A stretch of 64,000 bases of DNA from Lyophyllum atratum. Taxonomy: Eukaryota; Basidiomycota; Agaricomycetes; Agaricales; Lyophyllaceae. Positions 36,059-48,400 of this stretch are shown here, one piece after another; the first letter of the stretch is position 1, and the number at the start of each line of letters is the position of its first letter. The notes beneath the pieces were generated by a model. That model worked only from the letters and a program-made list of their open reading frames with translations. It was not told where the DNA came from and did no database searches. The position numbers and the translations under genes were made by a program. The DNA lies in NCBI GenBank assembly GCA_014905825.1, contig JACGCN010000018.1:310001-374000 (forward strand). Reading direction: 5' to 3'.

Positions 36059-38198
36059 TTAGATCATCTGGAGCTGTCCCCCGCCCTTCCTCTTCAAGAA
36101 CAGATACCGGCTCCACATGAGCATGACAGCCCCAGCAATAAGGCATACGCCGGCGAACACGGTGCTGCGCCACCAGATAAATTTACTTGTCAGAAGCGCG
36201 CCGCTGATGGGCTGCCCAAAGAGCGCAGCAACAGCTGCAATAGGGAACATCGTCAGTAATAAGATGATGCGTCGGCGAGGTGAATACGCACCTTGCATCG
36301 TAAAGTAGAATCCCAGACGTATGCTAGTGGAACATGATCAGTATCTCACGCATTCGTGGGATAGAGAGAATATCCTCACCCAACTTCGCCGACATGGGTC
36401 GAGATGTCAGACAGGAGCACTGGAGTCACCGAGATATCTGCATTCGCACTCATCAGCTTCCATCTGCTTCATTGGATTAGGTTCAAAACCGATACTGACG
36501 CGCGCCGTTCATAGCACCGTATAGAAGAGCGACTACGATCCCACCCGCGGCGTTGTGGACGCCGAGAATGGCGAGGACCAGCGCAGCGCAAGCGAAACTC
36601 GCGGGGATAAGGACGTTGTAGCTTCCGATCTTGTCTGCAAGGTAATTGGGAATGAGCCGCCCGAAGAAGCCGCCCGCGTTGATGAAGGATATCTGCAGCA
36701 GAATAGTGTTAGCTTTTTGAAGTTTGGTCTAGTGGGTAATGCGAGTGGACGGGGCTGACCATGTAGAAGGCGAGGTTTGCATCGATACCGTGTTTGATAG
36801 AAAAAAGTTGGAGGTAGAATACTGGTAGCGTATGCCATCACGTCAGGAGGCCCGTAACTAGATGTCCAAGGCCACAGTTATCAACGCACTCGGATAGAGG
36901 ATCCCCAGCGTCAGCAAAACGCCTCTATATACATGTCAGCTAACTCATACGTAACGCGAGCGGTGCAAGCACTCACGAAGCAACACAGGTCATGTACGGC
37001 AAGTCTCGCAGCAGCACGGTTATAGGAGTGCGCTTCGGCTTTGGACTGCCCGCCCGCAGAACGGGAGGGCGCGTACGTAGCAGCAGGTTCCCGATCGTCA
37101 TGAGACCAGTGATGACCGCTGCCGTGGCGCGCACACCCAGCGCAAAGCCTTGTCGCCCGAAGATGAGCTTGTTCAGCATGATGGGGAAGACGATTCCTCC
37201 AATAGAGGCGCCTATGGCATTCGTGGTTAGTTATAGTAGCCTGGGGAGAGCGCAAGAGGTGGTAAAGGGAGGGAAGTTAGATACCGGACATCATGATCCC
37301 GATAGCGAACCCACGTCGGCGGGCGAAGTGGTGGGAGACGACGGTAACTACGGGGAGGAAGGTCATGGCGAGGCCGATGCCCATGCCCACGCCTTGCGCG
37401 AGGAAGACCTGCACGTAGAACATAACTCTGATTGAGGGTGTGTGGCGTGACAGAAGGACGGAAGACGGACCTGGTAATACTGCCCGGGCTGAGCGAGGGA
37501 TACCATGAAGAGCGAGAAGCAGTAGATAAAAGAGCCACCGATCATGAGATGGCGGCTACTCCTCATCAGACGGACGACCAAAGACGAGAAACAGGGCGTG
37601 ACGTACAAGTACCCGGCGTCGAAGGCCATGCCTACGGGAATGCCGAGGAAGAACTGGAGAGCGGCCTCAAAGCTACCAATCCATCTGTCAATACCATGTG
37701 CAAGGATTAGGAATCGCTCAAGGGAATAAGTGAAGCAGAAAATGCGCACGCAATCTCGGAGGGGGTCTTATTGGTCATGAATTTGCGGACATAGAAGTCT
37801 AGGATGCTCCGATGGAGTAGAATATTTGCGGCAGGCGAAGAAAGTATATACCTTGGAAGACGCTGGGGTTTACAAGCGGTGGGGCATTAAGAGGTTGAAG
37901 GGAGAATCCAAATAGTGTTAAAACCATACCCGTAAGAATTGAAGAAACTACAATTGAGTAGGTGAATTAGATCGAGACAGCGAAGAATGAACCGAGAAGC
38001 TACGGACCCAAGGCCACAGAAATAAATCAGCCACCCGCCCGCGATCGTCATCCACGCATCCAGCCCTCCGTCGGGTGGTCCATCGTCGACTTCGTTGTCT
38101 ACTTCGCTTGAGCGTTGGGTTTCGGCTATGTCTAGGTTAACAGGGTGTTCATGTTTTTCAGAGGTTTCTAAGGAAGAGGAGCGATTGTCCTGTGCCAT
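36059..38198 (-). CDS. MFS monocarboxylate/riboflavin-type transporter (MCH family)
   Basis: Plasma-membrane carrier of the MCT-like MFS subfamily (yeast Mch4/Mch5 relatives). The ATG at 38198 starts MAQDNRSSSLE with a long acidic cytosolic N-terminus. The signature before TM1 is PPDGGLDAWMTIAGGWLIYF. Next come YGYGF, IAWIGSFEAALQFFLG and GIPVGMAFDAGYLY (TM2-3), then further hydrophobic segments with RRGFAIGIM-type and SIGGIVFPIML-type motifs, readable on the minus strand around 37300-37150. The C-terminus has a basic end (YLFLKRKGGGQLQMI). About ten short exons. Substrate not predictable. Confidence 0.85.
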
Positions 38199-38702
38199 TG
38201 TCGGGGTGAAAGAGGAAGAATGAGAAGACTCAGAATTTGACCGTCGAATAGAAATTTCCTGGTATGAGAAGTCATCTGGTCAGGTGAGAATATATGGATG
38301 AAAGAAGCATCTGGGGCTTGGTGTCAATGCAAGTCCTGAGAAAATATTGCACTTTGGTAGATTATGCGCGCCAAAGGGAACGAATGTAAACCTTATTCGG
38401 ATGATAGCCTTTACCGGGGTGAGGAGCGGCGGCTTCTTAGCCATCTTATAAGGAATCATCGCAGAGAAAAGTTATTGCTTTGGTCCTGCGGGTGCTGAGT
38501 AGTGATAACCTAATAGCGTAGATATTCTCACTCGAAGGTTGTGCGGGATAGCCTCTCCGAGTGCCCTGTCCGAGCTGGCTCATGCGTCGGCCAATGTTCG
38601 CTCGCAAGCCGCGATTAAGGATTGGTCGACACCCTGGTCGGCGAGCAAAACTACTCGCACTTCTGCGCTGACGACGGAAAGGTTGGTGTCGATCCTGTTC
38701 AG
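38199..38702. other. Intergenic, nothing recognised
   Basis: No conserved exon. It separates the MCH-type transporter start from the 3' end of the methyltransferase gene. Confidence 0.5.
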
Positions 38703-39671
38703 CTAGTACACATCACCCTTCCACCCTTGACATAGGAAGTACCCCTCCCTCGATTCGGCACGGCTCGAACCAGGCTTGACGAACTTGACGTCGTTGAAGT
38801 GCGATTCCAGGGTCTCGTTGCGGAATTTCTGTAGCAATGGGTGTTGAAAGTGCTTCATCCTGTAGTATTACAAACAATTCAGTAACGGTGTTGAAGGGAG
38901 CAGAGGATATAGAAAGACGTACAGTAGTACCCCTCCACGTTTCCTCCCAATGCTCTCCGACGAACGCAAGTTCCGCCTCGCAAACTCAAACACAGCACGG
39001 CAGATTTCGAGGCTCGATTCAACGTCACGGATGATGTGTCCAGAGGCGTTTGCGGCCATGTCAGAAAGAATGATGTCGATCTTGCCCTCAGGGTTGCCTT
39101 TCGCGCTCAGGAGGCCGTGGATGAGTGTCTCTGCTTCAGTGGAGAGGAAGTCCGCCTGGATAGAGTGTACGCCCGGGATTGGCTGCATACGCAGAAGATC
39201 CACTGCAACAATCGTTCCCCGGCCACGTTCGATGTTTGCCTCCGCCGCGTCGTCGATGTTCAGAGGATCGAATGCAAGCTGTTCAGGAACAGCCCTCGTC
39301 TTCTTCGAGCGCGTCTTTCGGTCACTCCAGGTGCCGTATTGGTCCATGAGCTCCTTGGACTTCTCTTCGTAAACGGGGGCTGGTGTAGGCTGCTTTTGAG
39401 GCAGCGTGTCCCATCCGAGTTTCCCCGCTACGACTTGACTCCAGCCACCAGGCGCAGCCCCGAGGTCGACCACGACGTTCACGTCTGGTTTAGAGAGGAA
39501 TTCATCCCACTGATTGTCGATCTCCAGTAGTTTGAAGGCGGATCGAGAGCGGTAGGCGGCGGGGTCGGAGAGACGTTGTTTAACGTAGGGGTCGCGGAAC
39601 TGGCGCGCGAGCCATGTCTTCGACGAGGATGTGGACTTCCCGAGTGCTATGGAGGTTGGTCGAAAAAGCAT
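38703..39671 (-). CDS. MRM2: Mitochondrial rRNA 2'-O-methyltransferase (MRM2/FtsJ family)
   Basis: RrmJ/FtsJ-type SAM-dependent enzyme that 2'-O-methylates the large mitochondrial rRNA. Two exons (39671-38923 and 38859-38703) give 301 aa. The basic N-terminus (MLFRPTSIALGK) fits mitochondrial import. Motifs: SRSAFKLLEID with the first catalytic Lys, VVDLGAAPGGWSQVV (SAM motif I), IDIILSDMAANASG with the catalytic Asp, FVKPGSSRAESRE with the second Lys and the Glu, and a YFLCQGWKG end. The K-D-K-E tetrad is complete. An insertion of about 70 residues after motif I (rich in Lys/Arg/Thr) is typical of fungal forms. Confidence 0.93.
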
Positions 39672-40133
39672 GCTATGCGCCTAAATTGTGACGACGAAAA
39701 GCGTTGTTTGGCTGTAGTCACAGGACCAAACTTTCGCCGTCAAGCTGCATAACCCCATCCACTTTCCAGGTCTGACTTCATCTCTCCATGAAGCGGTGGT
39801 CCCGGGCGCTTGAGGTAAATAGGCCGTTTACGAGTTATATGCCTGGGCCTGGCAGGTATATTCATGGCCAACTATGTCTATCGATGCGTTTTCAGCATTA
39901 TTGAGCCATATTGATAGAGTCTGCCCTAGGCTGTTGAGTGACATGATCAGGGGTCATTGGACATTGAGCAACTACGCCATCCTTCATTAAATAATGAACA
40001 GTCAAATGCGATGATCTGCAATACTTAGTGGTCGCTGATCGCCGGTGAAGTAATCTAATCCAGCCACGCGATGTTTGGCTACAGCAACCGGGACAAACAT
40101 GTCAGGCGTTGTTCCGTCCCTTCATGTGCACAA

Positions 40134-40927
40134 ATGAACCCGTCGTCATCCCTATGCCCAGGCTACAGACAAGTCGATGCCTTCGGCCCCGACGACGAGT
40201 ACGAAGATGAAGAAGAGGTTACATATGTTACGCTCGATCTGGGTAGCATCGAGCCGACCCTCGTTCCCAGCTCGTCCACATATCGTCTCATGGTGAGCTT
40301 TTATGAGTCACATCCCGCCCGTTGTTCATGGCGTCCGAATATTTTTCTATCGCTTTTTTAGGGGCTCGATACGCCGACGCCGTTCTTGCAGCTCTCTGGA
40401 ACCATCCTGAAGGGAAGGCATGAGACCCTTCTAGGGACTGAGCTGATATTCACAGACGGGAAAGGTACGCTTCTTCCCCCCCCTTTTCTTGTCTTTCTCC
40501 CTCTCCGAGTCGACCTGCTGACAAATTCCGCACAGACCCACACGATGCCCACAAAAAGGCCGTCACGCACGTCGCCAATACCGAGCAGCGCATTTGCTTC
40601 AAAGAGGTGCGACTCCAGCCTAAAGGCACCGCCGCGGAGGGCGCCGTGCGGGGCCGGGGGAAGGGCAAAGGCAAGGCTGTGGAGGAGGAGCACTTTGACC
40701 TTGCGACGGAGGTAGAGGCTGCGTCGCAGATGGTCGATCGGGTGACGGGGAAGAATGCGCCTCGTGCGAGGGCGTCGAGGGCGGCGCGTGGTAACGAGGC
40801 TTCGCCGAAGGAAACGAGACAGACGAGGAGTAGGAAGGCGAAGGAGAAAGGCAAGGAGAAAGAGCAGGTGGAAGAGGAGGAGCCTGTGAGCGACGGGGAT
40901 CAGGATATGGATATTTACGAAGGGTGA
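40134..40927 (+). CDS. TFIIIC triple-barrel subunit (Tfc7/GTF3C6-like)
   Basis: Subunit of RNA polymerase III factor TFIIIC, which binds the B box of tRNA genes. The ATG at 40134 gives MNPSSSLCPGYRQVDAFG, like homologues; an upstream ATG at 40071 is in frame but adds a non-conserved leader. The triple-barrel core follows: EDEEEVTYVTLDLG, TLVPSSSTYRLM, then after an intron GLDTPTPFLQLSGTILKGRH and LLGTELIFTDGK. After a second intron comes HVANTEQRICFKEVRLQPKG. The C-terminal 110 residues are Lys/Glu-rich, low complexity and acidic at the end (DGDQDMDIYEG). Three exons. The MRM2 gene is divergent, starting 462 bp upstream. Confidence 0.88.
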
Positions 40928-41376
40928 AGGTCCGTGCGTTCGGGACACTGCTTGCTTTCTTGCGGCAGTATCCAGCAGTATCGCCTCATTCTTGCCTCCC
41001 CTGCTTGTGCTTGCAGTTGGAGTTTTGGTCCGTGAACTTGATTCCCCTTCGAAATATACTATTTTTAGCTTAAACTCTGAATGCACCCTCTATCTCGCCG
41101 CCCGAGACGATAATTATAGACATGGCAAAGGCGCGAGAGGCAGCGGTGACAGCAATCGAACTGAACGCAACTCTTATATCGCACGGCGTGGTGGCACATA
41201 CTATCGATGTTGGTAGTACTCTAGTCAAACTTGGGGACATAGTTACAGATACTGTACAAGATTGGGACTCATAATGATAAGGGGCATGAGAAGAGAACAA
41301 GCATCACCTGGGAGAAACTTGTCAGTGCGGTTCATGATAAGCATGCAAGAAAACTCACAAAGTGCGCCAAAGGCGA
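40928..41376. other. Convergent intergenic region
   Basis: No conserved exon. It is bounded by the 3' ends of the TFIIIC subunit and histone H4 genes. Confidence 0.5.
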
Positions 41377-41887
<511 letters not shown>

Positions 41888-42463
41888 GGGTGTTAATAAG
41901 TTGAGGTGAGGATTGGTGTTGGTGGTGGTGGTTGATGTATCGCGGTGTTGCGAATGGGCTTGCTAGTGGTGGTTGCTGAAGAAGATGCGTTTGTTGATTC
42001 AACGCGTTTAATTACCTTTGTTGCGCGACTATTTGTATCTATTGACGCGGTTTCACATGACCATCGCGTCGTTTGGTTTGCCCCTTAAAGTCAGCGCTTA
42101 GCTCCTGCCAGCCTCCTGCTCAGAGTCCGGCCTGCTCGAAACTGAGATATAATCCACAAACAGACCGATATTTCTTTGAAAGCCTTCCGTTTTTGCAGTG
42201 CAACAACTTCTGGTGCGACCAGAGCATGTCGTGAAGTCCTATCTCGGCGTCTATCTGTCACTGATCGAATTCAAGTAGGGACTTGATGCCCTAAAGCGGG
42301 GTTCCTTCTCATTATCTTTGGCCCGACTGCACAGTTGATTGTATTTTAGCTTCTTTAGCGCTCGGACGAGCGTGTTATAGGCCTTTAACGCCCGCCTCAT
42401 CGATCTTTCCATATCCCAAGTTGCCGCACCACTAGTGCTCATCCACGACTTTTCTTAACAGCC
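41888..42463. promoter_or_regulatory. Shared upstream region of histone H4 and sacsin-like genes
   Basis: The 576 bp between the two divergent starts hold no coding exon. The H4-proximal part has (TTGTTG/GGTGGT)-like simple sequence around 41918-41935. Confidence 0.4.
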
Positions 42464-45400
42464 ATGCCAGTCTCGCACGTTGGTGCTACACGAACCGTTC
42501 TGCTACAATATCCATTCTCGAAAGGGCTCTTTCGGGAGCTCGTACAGAATTCAGAAGATGCGGGGGCTAAAAAGCAGGTTCGTCGTCCCGGAGGTATCTC
42601 AGAGAATTCGTAACTGAATCTTATCCTCAGATCTTTGTTATAGACCACAGAACCTATGATGATCTACAAAATCCTGGAGCGATCAAGGGCCCGGCTCTCC
42701 TGGCCTACAACGACTCTGTGTTCACCGAACGAGACTTTGAATCTCTGCTCAACCTTTGGGACTCATCGAAGAAGTCTGACACAACGTATGTCTCTCACTC
42801 TCTTTGCTGAAGTCGACTGATACGGCCACTCAGAAAAATTGGAAAGTTCGGGATGGGGTTTAGATGCACCTTCCATGTACTTGTTCATGTTTTTCGCTCG
42901 TCAGTTCTCAAGTCTAATCGTATCTACAGGTCACCGACACCCCTCAAGTCCTTTCAGGATCTACAATGATCATCCTTGACCCTCTCAAGCAAGTTTCCAG
43001 TGCGGAAGATATTAGGTTTGATCTTGCGCAAGTGCCTGAAGCTGCAGAGCTCGTCAAGCCCTTTGCTTTGGACTTCTTTCACCCCAGTCTCGACATCAGC
43101 CAGAAATTCCCATGCTCAGTCGTCCGGCTCCCGCTACGTACTAAGCCCAGTGGCATCAGTCACGAAATTCTACCCGCTGCTGAACTCCGAAAACTACTCA
43201 TCCACTTCGTGAACGATGAACTCCGAATCGCCCTTCTGTTTTTGAAAAGTGTCACCTCCATCGAGGTTCATGAGATAGACGCTGTGGGCGGGCGAACCTG
43301 CCACGCCATCTCGACTGTTAGCAGATCCGCAAGCATTCGTCACCCTGCAATCTCGCCTGATGCAGCTATCTTCTTCACGGATTTGACCGAAACCAGCGGT
43401 TCTAGCGAGCACTGGCGCATCCTTCACGCGTCGTTTTCCTCTGAGAAAGCGGCATCAAGCCTCTCAAGACGTGTAGGCTTTGATGCGACCGACAACTTGA
43501 CCGAGCATAAGCTTCATCCTGCGCTGGCGCTGGCAATCCCGATGTCAGTTATAGAGGAGAGGACAGCGCCGTCGACTTCGGGACGCCTGTTCACCTATCT
43601 TCCTCTGCCCCTGATGACGCAGTTCTGCCTTCATGTGCATGGCCTTTTTGCTCTCACATCGTCGAGGGAGAAACTGCAGAATAGGGAAGAAACGCCTGCG
43701 CATGGGTCAGATTACCAGTTCGTTCTTCTCTTTCTTGCTGTGATTGTCGTGAGGTTGATTCAGGACGGAATTAGCATCTTCCTTGAATGGAATAAACTGT
43801 TATTTGAAGAGTATCTCCCGCAGGCTTGGATGTACCTCCTACAGAACATGAAAGACGGGAATATCAAGGATATCTTTATGGCGTGGCCGCCCGCACAGAA
43901 TACCAACCAGCTGGGCGACAGTGGATACTGGGAGCAGTTGCCGTCGAGACTGCTTGGATGTCTGATCGCGTCGCAGAGTCGCGTCTGGCCAGTCGTCGGT
44001 GCTCAGACAGATCCGGTGAAGGAGCATTTGGATCTTGAATCTGTTCTTGTGGCTGCTGGTGGGGAAAAGGAGAAGCTTCTTCAAGCGTTAGCAACTTTCG
44101 GACTGAAAATTACGAGTCCGCCGAAGTATATTGCTGCGCTTTTGAAGGAGAATCCTGTTAGCAAGGTTCTTTCGCCCGCAACGGCATACATGTTTCTTCG
44201 TGTGAGTACTCTTGTCATAAGTCTCGACTTAAGACTAAAATCGTCTCTTCAGGAACATCCCGAGAAACTCTCATCACCCTCTAACGCTGATAAGTTAGCC
44301 GTCGTTCTTTCCTACCTTTTATCGACAGGGGAAATCAACCACATTATCGGCCTTCCCGTTATTCCCGTTTCGAATGATCGCCACATTGCTTTGACACGCC
44401 GTGTAGGGGCAATTACTCTCCACACCATGCTCGACGCTGAAGAGTACAGGGTCTTCGGATTGCGGGACGAGAACGCCATTATCTTGAACCGTCTTGAACC
44501 AACGGTTTCAGGCCTTTTGAAACGAGGGGGTCCGAGGGTTCTCAATGTGCAGCTCCTCAGTGTCTCAGTCGTTATGGAATACCTCCGCAACTACCCCACA
44601 GCCCCGGGTCTTATTCCTGGTACAGCAAAGCTGAATGAACAAACCATAGCTTGGCTGTCACAGTTTTGGGGATGGATGAGGAGCTCGGCTCTTTGCGGGC
44701 AACTTTACCCGATGGTCGAGCATCTTCCCCTCCTTCCAACCCAGGATGGGTTAAAACCGACCAAGTCTCCAATTTTCGACCAAACGGGGCTCCATCCGTA
44801 CCTCCTGTCAAACCTCAGGAAGCTTCGTGTTTTGTTCTTCCATCAAGACTTTGGGCAAAGTCATCGACAGACGATCAAATTCTTCAGGAATTTCAGCAAC
44901 GCCCACGACCTCCATGACTTTCTCGATGCGCTGACAATGGAAAATATTGAAGCGTTCCAAGCAGACGACGGGGCATCCGATCAGCTCATGAAGCATATCG
45001 CCAACTGCGCTCGCGCGACGTTGAGCGATGATCGGCGCCTCAAGTTGCGTCATCTGCCTATTTTCCCTCGTGCAATCGCACCTTGGACACGTACAGATCG
45101 GCTTCGAGCTAGCATTCCGGTTGGCCAAAGGGTCTTTGGCGTCGTCTTGGAAAATCCGAGTCTACACATTCTGCCTAGTATCGAGGGCACCGTGTTCCTC
45201 GACGGCCGCGAGGTCAATTTGTCACTCATACAGATGCTCGATCCTAACACGGTCGCGCATTTGTCGGACGCCGACGTCGTACGGTTGGCCTTAGAGAATT
45301 TCATGTCCCAATCGACCGCGACGCAGTACGCATTTGTTGATTTCATAGCGAAAAACAAGATCAAGCTCCCAGGGGAGCTACTCAGTAAATTGGGGAAGAC

Positions 45401-48400
45401 GCCGTTCGTCGTGACACCTGGTGGTGCGAGACGGTCACCCAATGATCTCATCGACCCCAACTCGCCTCTTGGCACGCTCTTCGGCAAAGATTCAGATCGC
45501 TTCCCTTGGATGCAAGACTGGGAGCAGAGGAAGCTTGTGGACGACCTCCGCTTCATCAATCTTATGCAAACGACTCTTTCAAACGATCTGATCAAAGAAC
45601 GCATCCGCTTTATCACCACCCACAACGATCGAGAGGTCGCGCGCTCACTCCTGCGCGTCATGTATAGCATGAGGTTCAGATTGACCAAGATGCCTGAAAT
45701 CTACGCTACATGGCTTCCCACCTCGAAGGGGCTCTTGGCTCCAGATAAGTGCCGGCACGATCCTCACCGGATGGAACTTTTCGACCAAGTCCTGACCCCT
45801 CTTGATGGCGACATAAAGACGGACGGCTCTTTCCAGGAGGTGTTCGGTTGGGACCAGCCACTTCAAATATCTGTGTTAGTCGCGCAGCTTTCGCACATGC
45901 TGATTGTGGCCCCACCCGAAAACGCTTATCGGAGCATCTATTCTATCGTCCAGGAGCTAATGAATCGTCGCCTTTCTAAAGACGATGTGGCTATGTTATG
46001 CACCACAATTTCTGGGCGGGCATGGATACCCGTCTCTGATGGTAAGCGGCAATTGGCTAGCACCATTGACGCTGTATTTTCGGGCGAAGATCCTGCTGTA
46101 GGCTTCTTCCAGATCCCCTTCACTGGATCCAAGGCGGTTGAATTCTTCAAGAGCATGGGGTGCTCCGAAGTGTATGCAGCCATCGTGTTCAATGTTATCT
46201 AAGAACTGATTTGGTGCGTTTTTTAACCTAGTCCTTCGAAGAGCGCCATATTGGAGAAGCTGGCATCGCTACAAAAGAACATACCATCGATGTCAGTCGT
46301 ATCGAAAGCTGTGAACCTGTTACGGCTTCTCCCTACAGGCATGAACGAGGAGGAGCGGTCTCGAGTACTGGTTCCAGATATCAATTTTACCCTTCGCTCT
46401 TTCCCATCAGTTTTCTACAACGATATCGGGGAACGTGCTTGTTTGGTGCCCTTGGACGGCAATTACCTGGCGCACTCAAGGATCGACGATGATCTTGCTA
46501 ATTCGCTCCGCATGGAACGTCTTGGATTGAAGTTTGTTGATCTTAAGCCTTTTGGTATCGATATGATGGAGGAACTGACAACTACGATTCGTAACAAACT
46601 GAAGAGCTATACCCCCCGCCAGATTTTGACCGAATTTTTGGCAAATGCAGCTGATGCTGGAGCCAGCGAATTCGGAATTCTTGTCGACGAGACTCCAGCA
46701 CCGCCTGAGAGGATTTTGGCGGACAAGATGGCGAGATTTCAGAGGTGCCCCTCAGTGGTTATTTACAACAACTCCACGTTCACCAACGCCGACTTCGAAG
46801 GCATTTGTCGGACTGGGATCGGAGGCAAAGTCGCTCGGAGCGATACTATCGGGCAGTTCGGATTCGGGGCCTTGACCATGTTCCACCTCACGGATGTGAG
46901 CAATTTCGCCTAATATCATGTACGCGAGATTTGACAGTGTGTTAGCTGGCCATGGTCGTCTCAGGAGATCAAGTTCTCTTTCTCAATCCTAACAAACGGA
47001 ACCTCCCCATTCCCGATCGGGCGACTTTGCAGCTGCCGTTAAGCCACATGAAACAGTACGACCCAACTCTGGAGCCATGATTTGACCCTCTTCTCACCAG
47101 ATTTCTTTCGTAGACTTTACCCCGGTCATCTTGCTTCCCTCGATGGAATATTCGGCTTCAAATTATTGTCCTCTGAACCGTATAATGGCGTAAGTTTCCA
47201 AGTTGAGTCACAGTCTTCATTATTGAATTTTTGGCAGACTCTTTTCCGCCTTCCGCTCAGGGATAAGGCACGACTTTCCAGCAATGCTGCACTTGGAGAT
47301 GTCTGGACGGTCAGCGACATAATGACGAAAATCGTTCTTCCTTTCGAAGCATCGGGGGAGGAATTTCTGCTCTTTACGAAAATTCGGAATATCCGTGTCA
47401 ACCATCGCACTTTTCGCGGGCTTAAATGCCGCTGGACAGCCACTGTTTCTCTCGCAGATGAACTTACCATTGGCGACAACAGATCCAGAGTCATTGGCAT
47501 TACTCGAAAGACAGAAACGCATTCCACAAGCCAAACATGGCGCGTTGTTTCTACGTCCATACCTAAGCACGATACAGATCACCAATCACTGGTCAAAAAG
47601 TATCGTCTACGACTACCCATCGAGCCCGCACTTGCCGCAAGAATCAGCAGAGGTCAAGATGAGACGATACACAAGTTTTTCTCGACACTACCACTGGCCG
47701 AACAGAGCTCGTTGCCTGTTCACCTAACTGCTCCGTTCATCTTATCTGATGATCGGAGACAGATCCGATTGGACGAATATGACGCCGTCGCGTCTGGATA
47801 CAATCGCTGGCTACTTTCGACAGCCATTCCTTCTTTGTACATGTTCCTTCTAGCGGATTTACTAGATAACCATGGCCATAATTTGTCCTGGTGGCCTGGA
47901 GATACTGATCAAGAAGGCGAAACTAGCAGCCTAGTAACAGCTGCGTTCTACGTTAGGCATCTAAAGCACACGAGGCACCGCGTCTTTAGGCGTACCTATG
48001 GTCACCCCAAGGATCACCTGCTACCTCAAGATGCCGCAGTGCTAGACCCACAATTGGGAGGCACCTTGGATGCGACTTTTCGCCTTGTGAAACCATGTCT
48101 TGCTGAACTGTCCCCTAGAGTCGTTCAGCGAGCAATCAAAGATGCACACATAACTCAGTTGACACCCGCCTACCTGAAGACCGTGATTCTTGGATCTTTA
48201 GAAAACCCGGGACCACATTTGCCGTTCAAGGATCTTGACCATCTTCTCACCTTCCTCTGCAAAGACGGTCTGGACAATCTCCTTGGCCTTGAACTCCTTC
48301 CTCTCGCAAACGAGACTTTCGCGGTCTTTGAGAAGACTGTAGACATATCGCATAAGTACTTCGTCGCAGACCGCCACGTCCATGAGCTCTTCCCCGCCAA

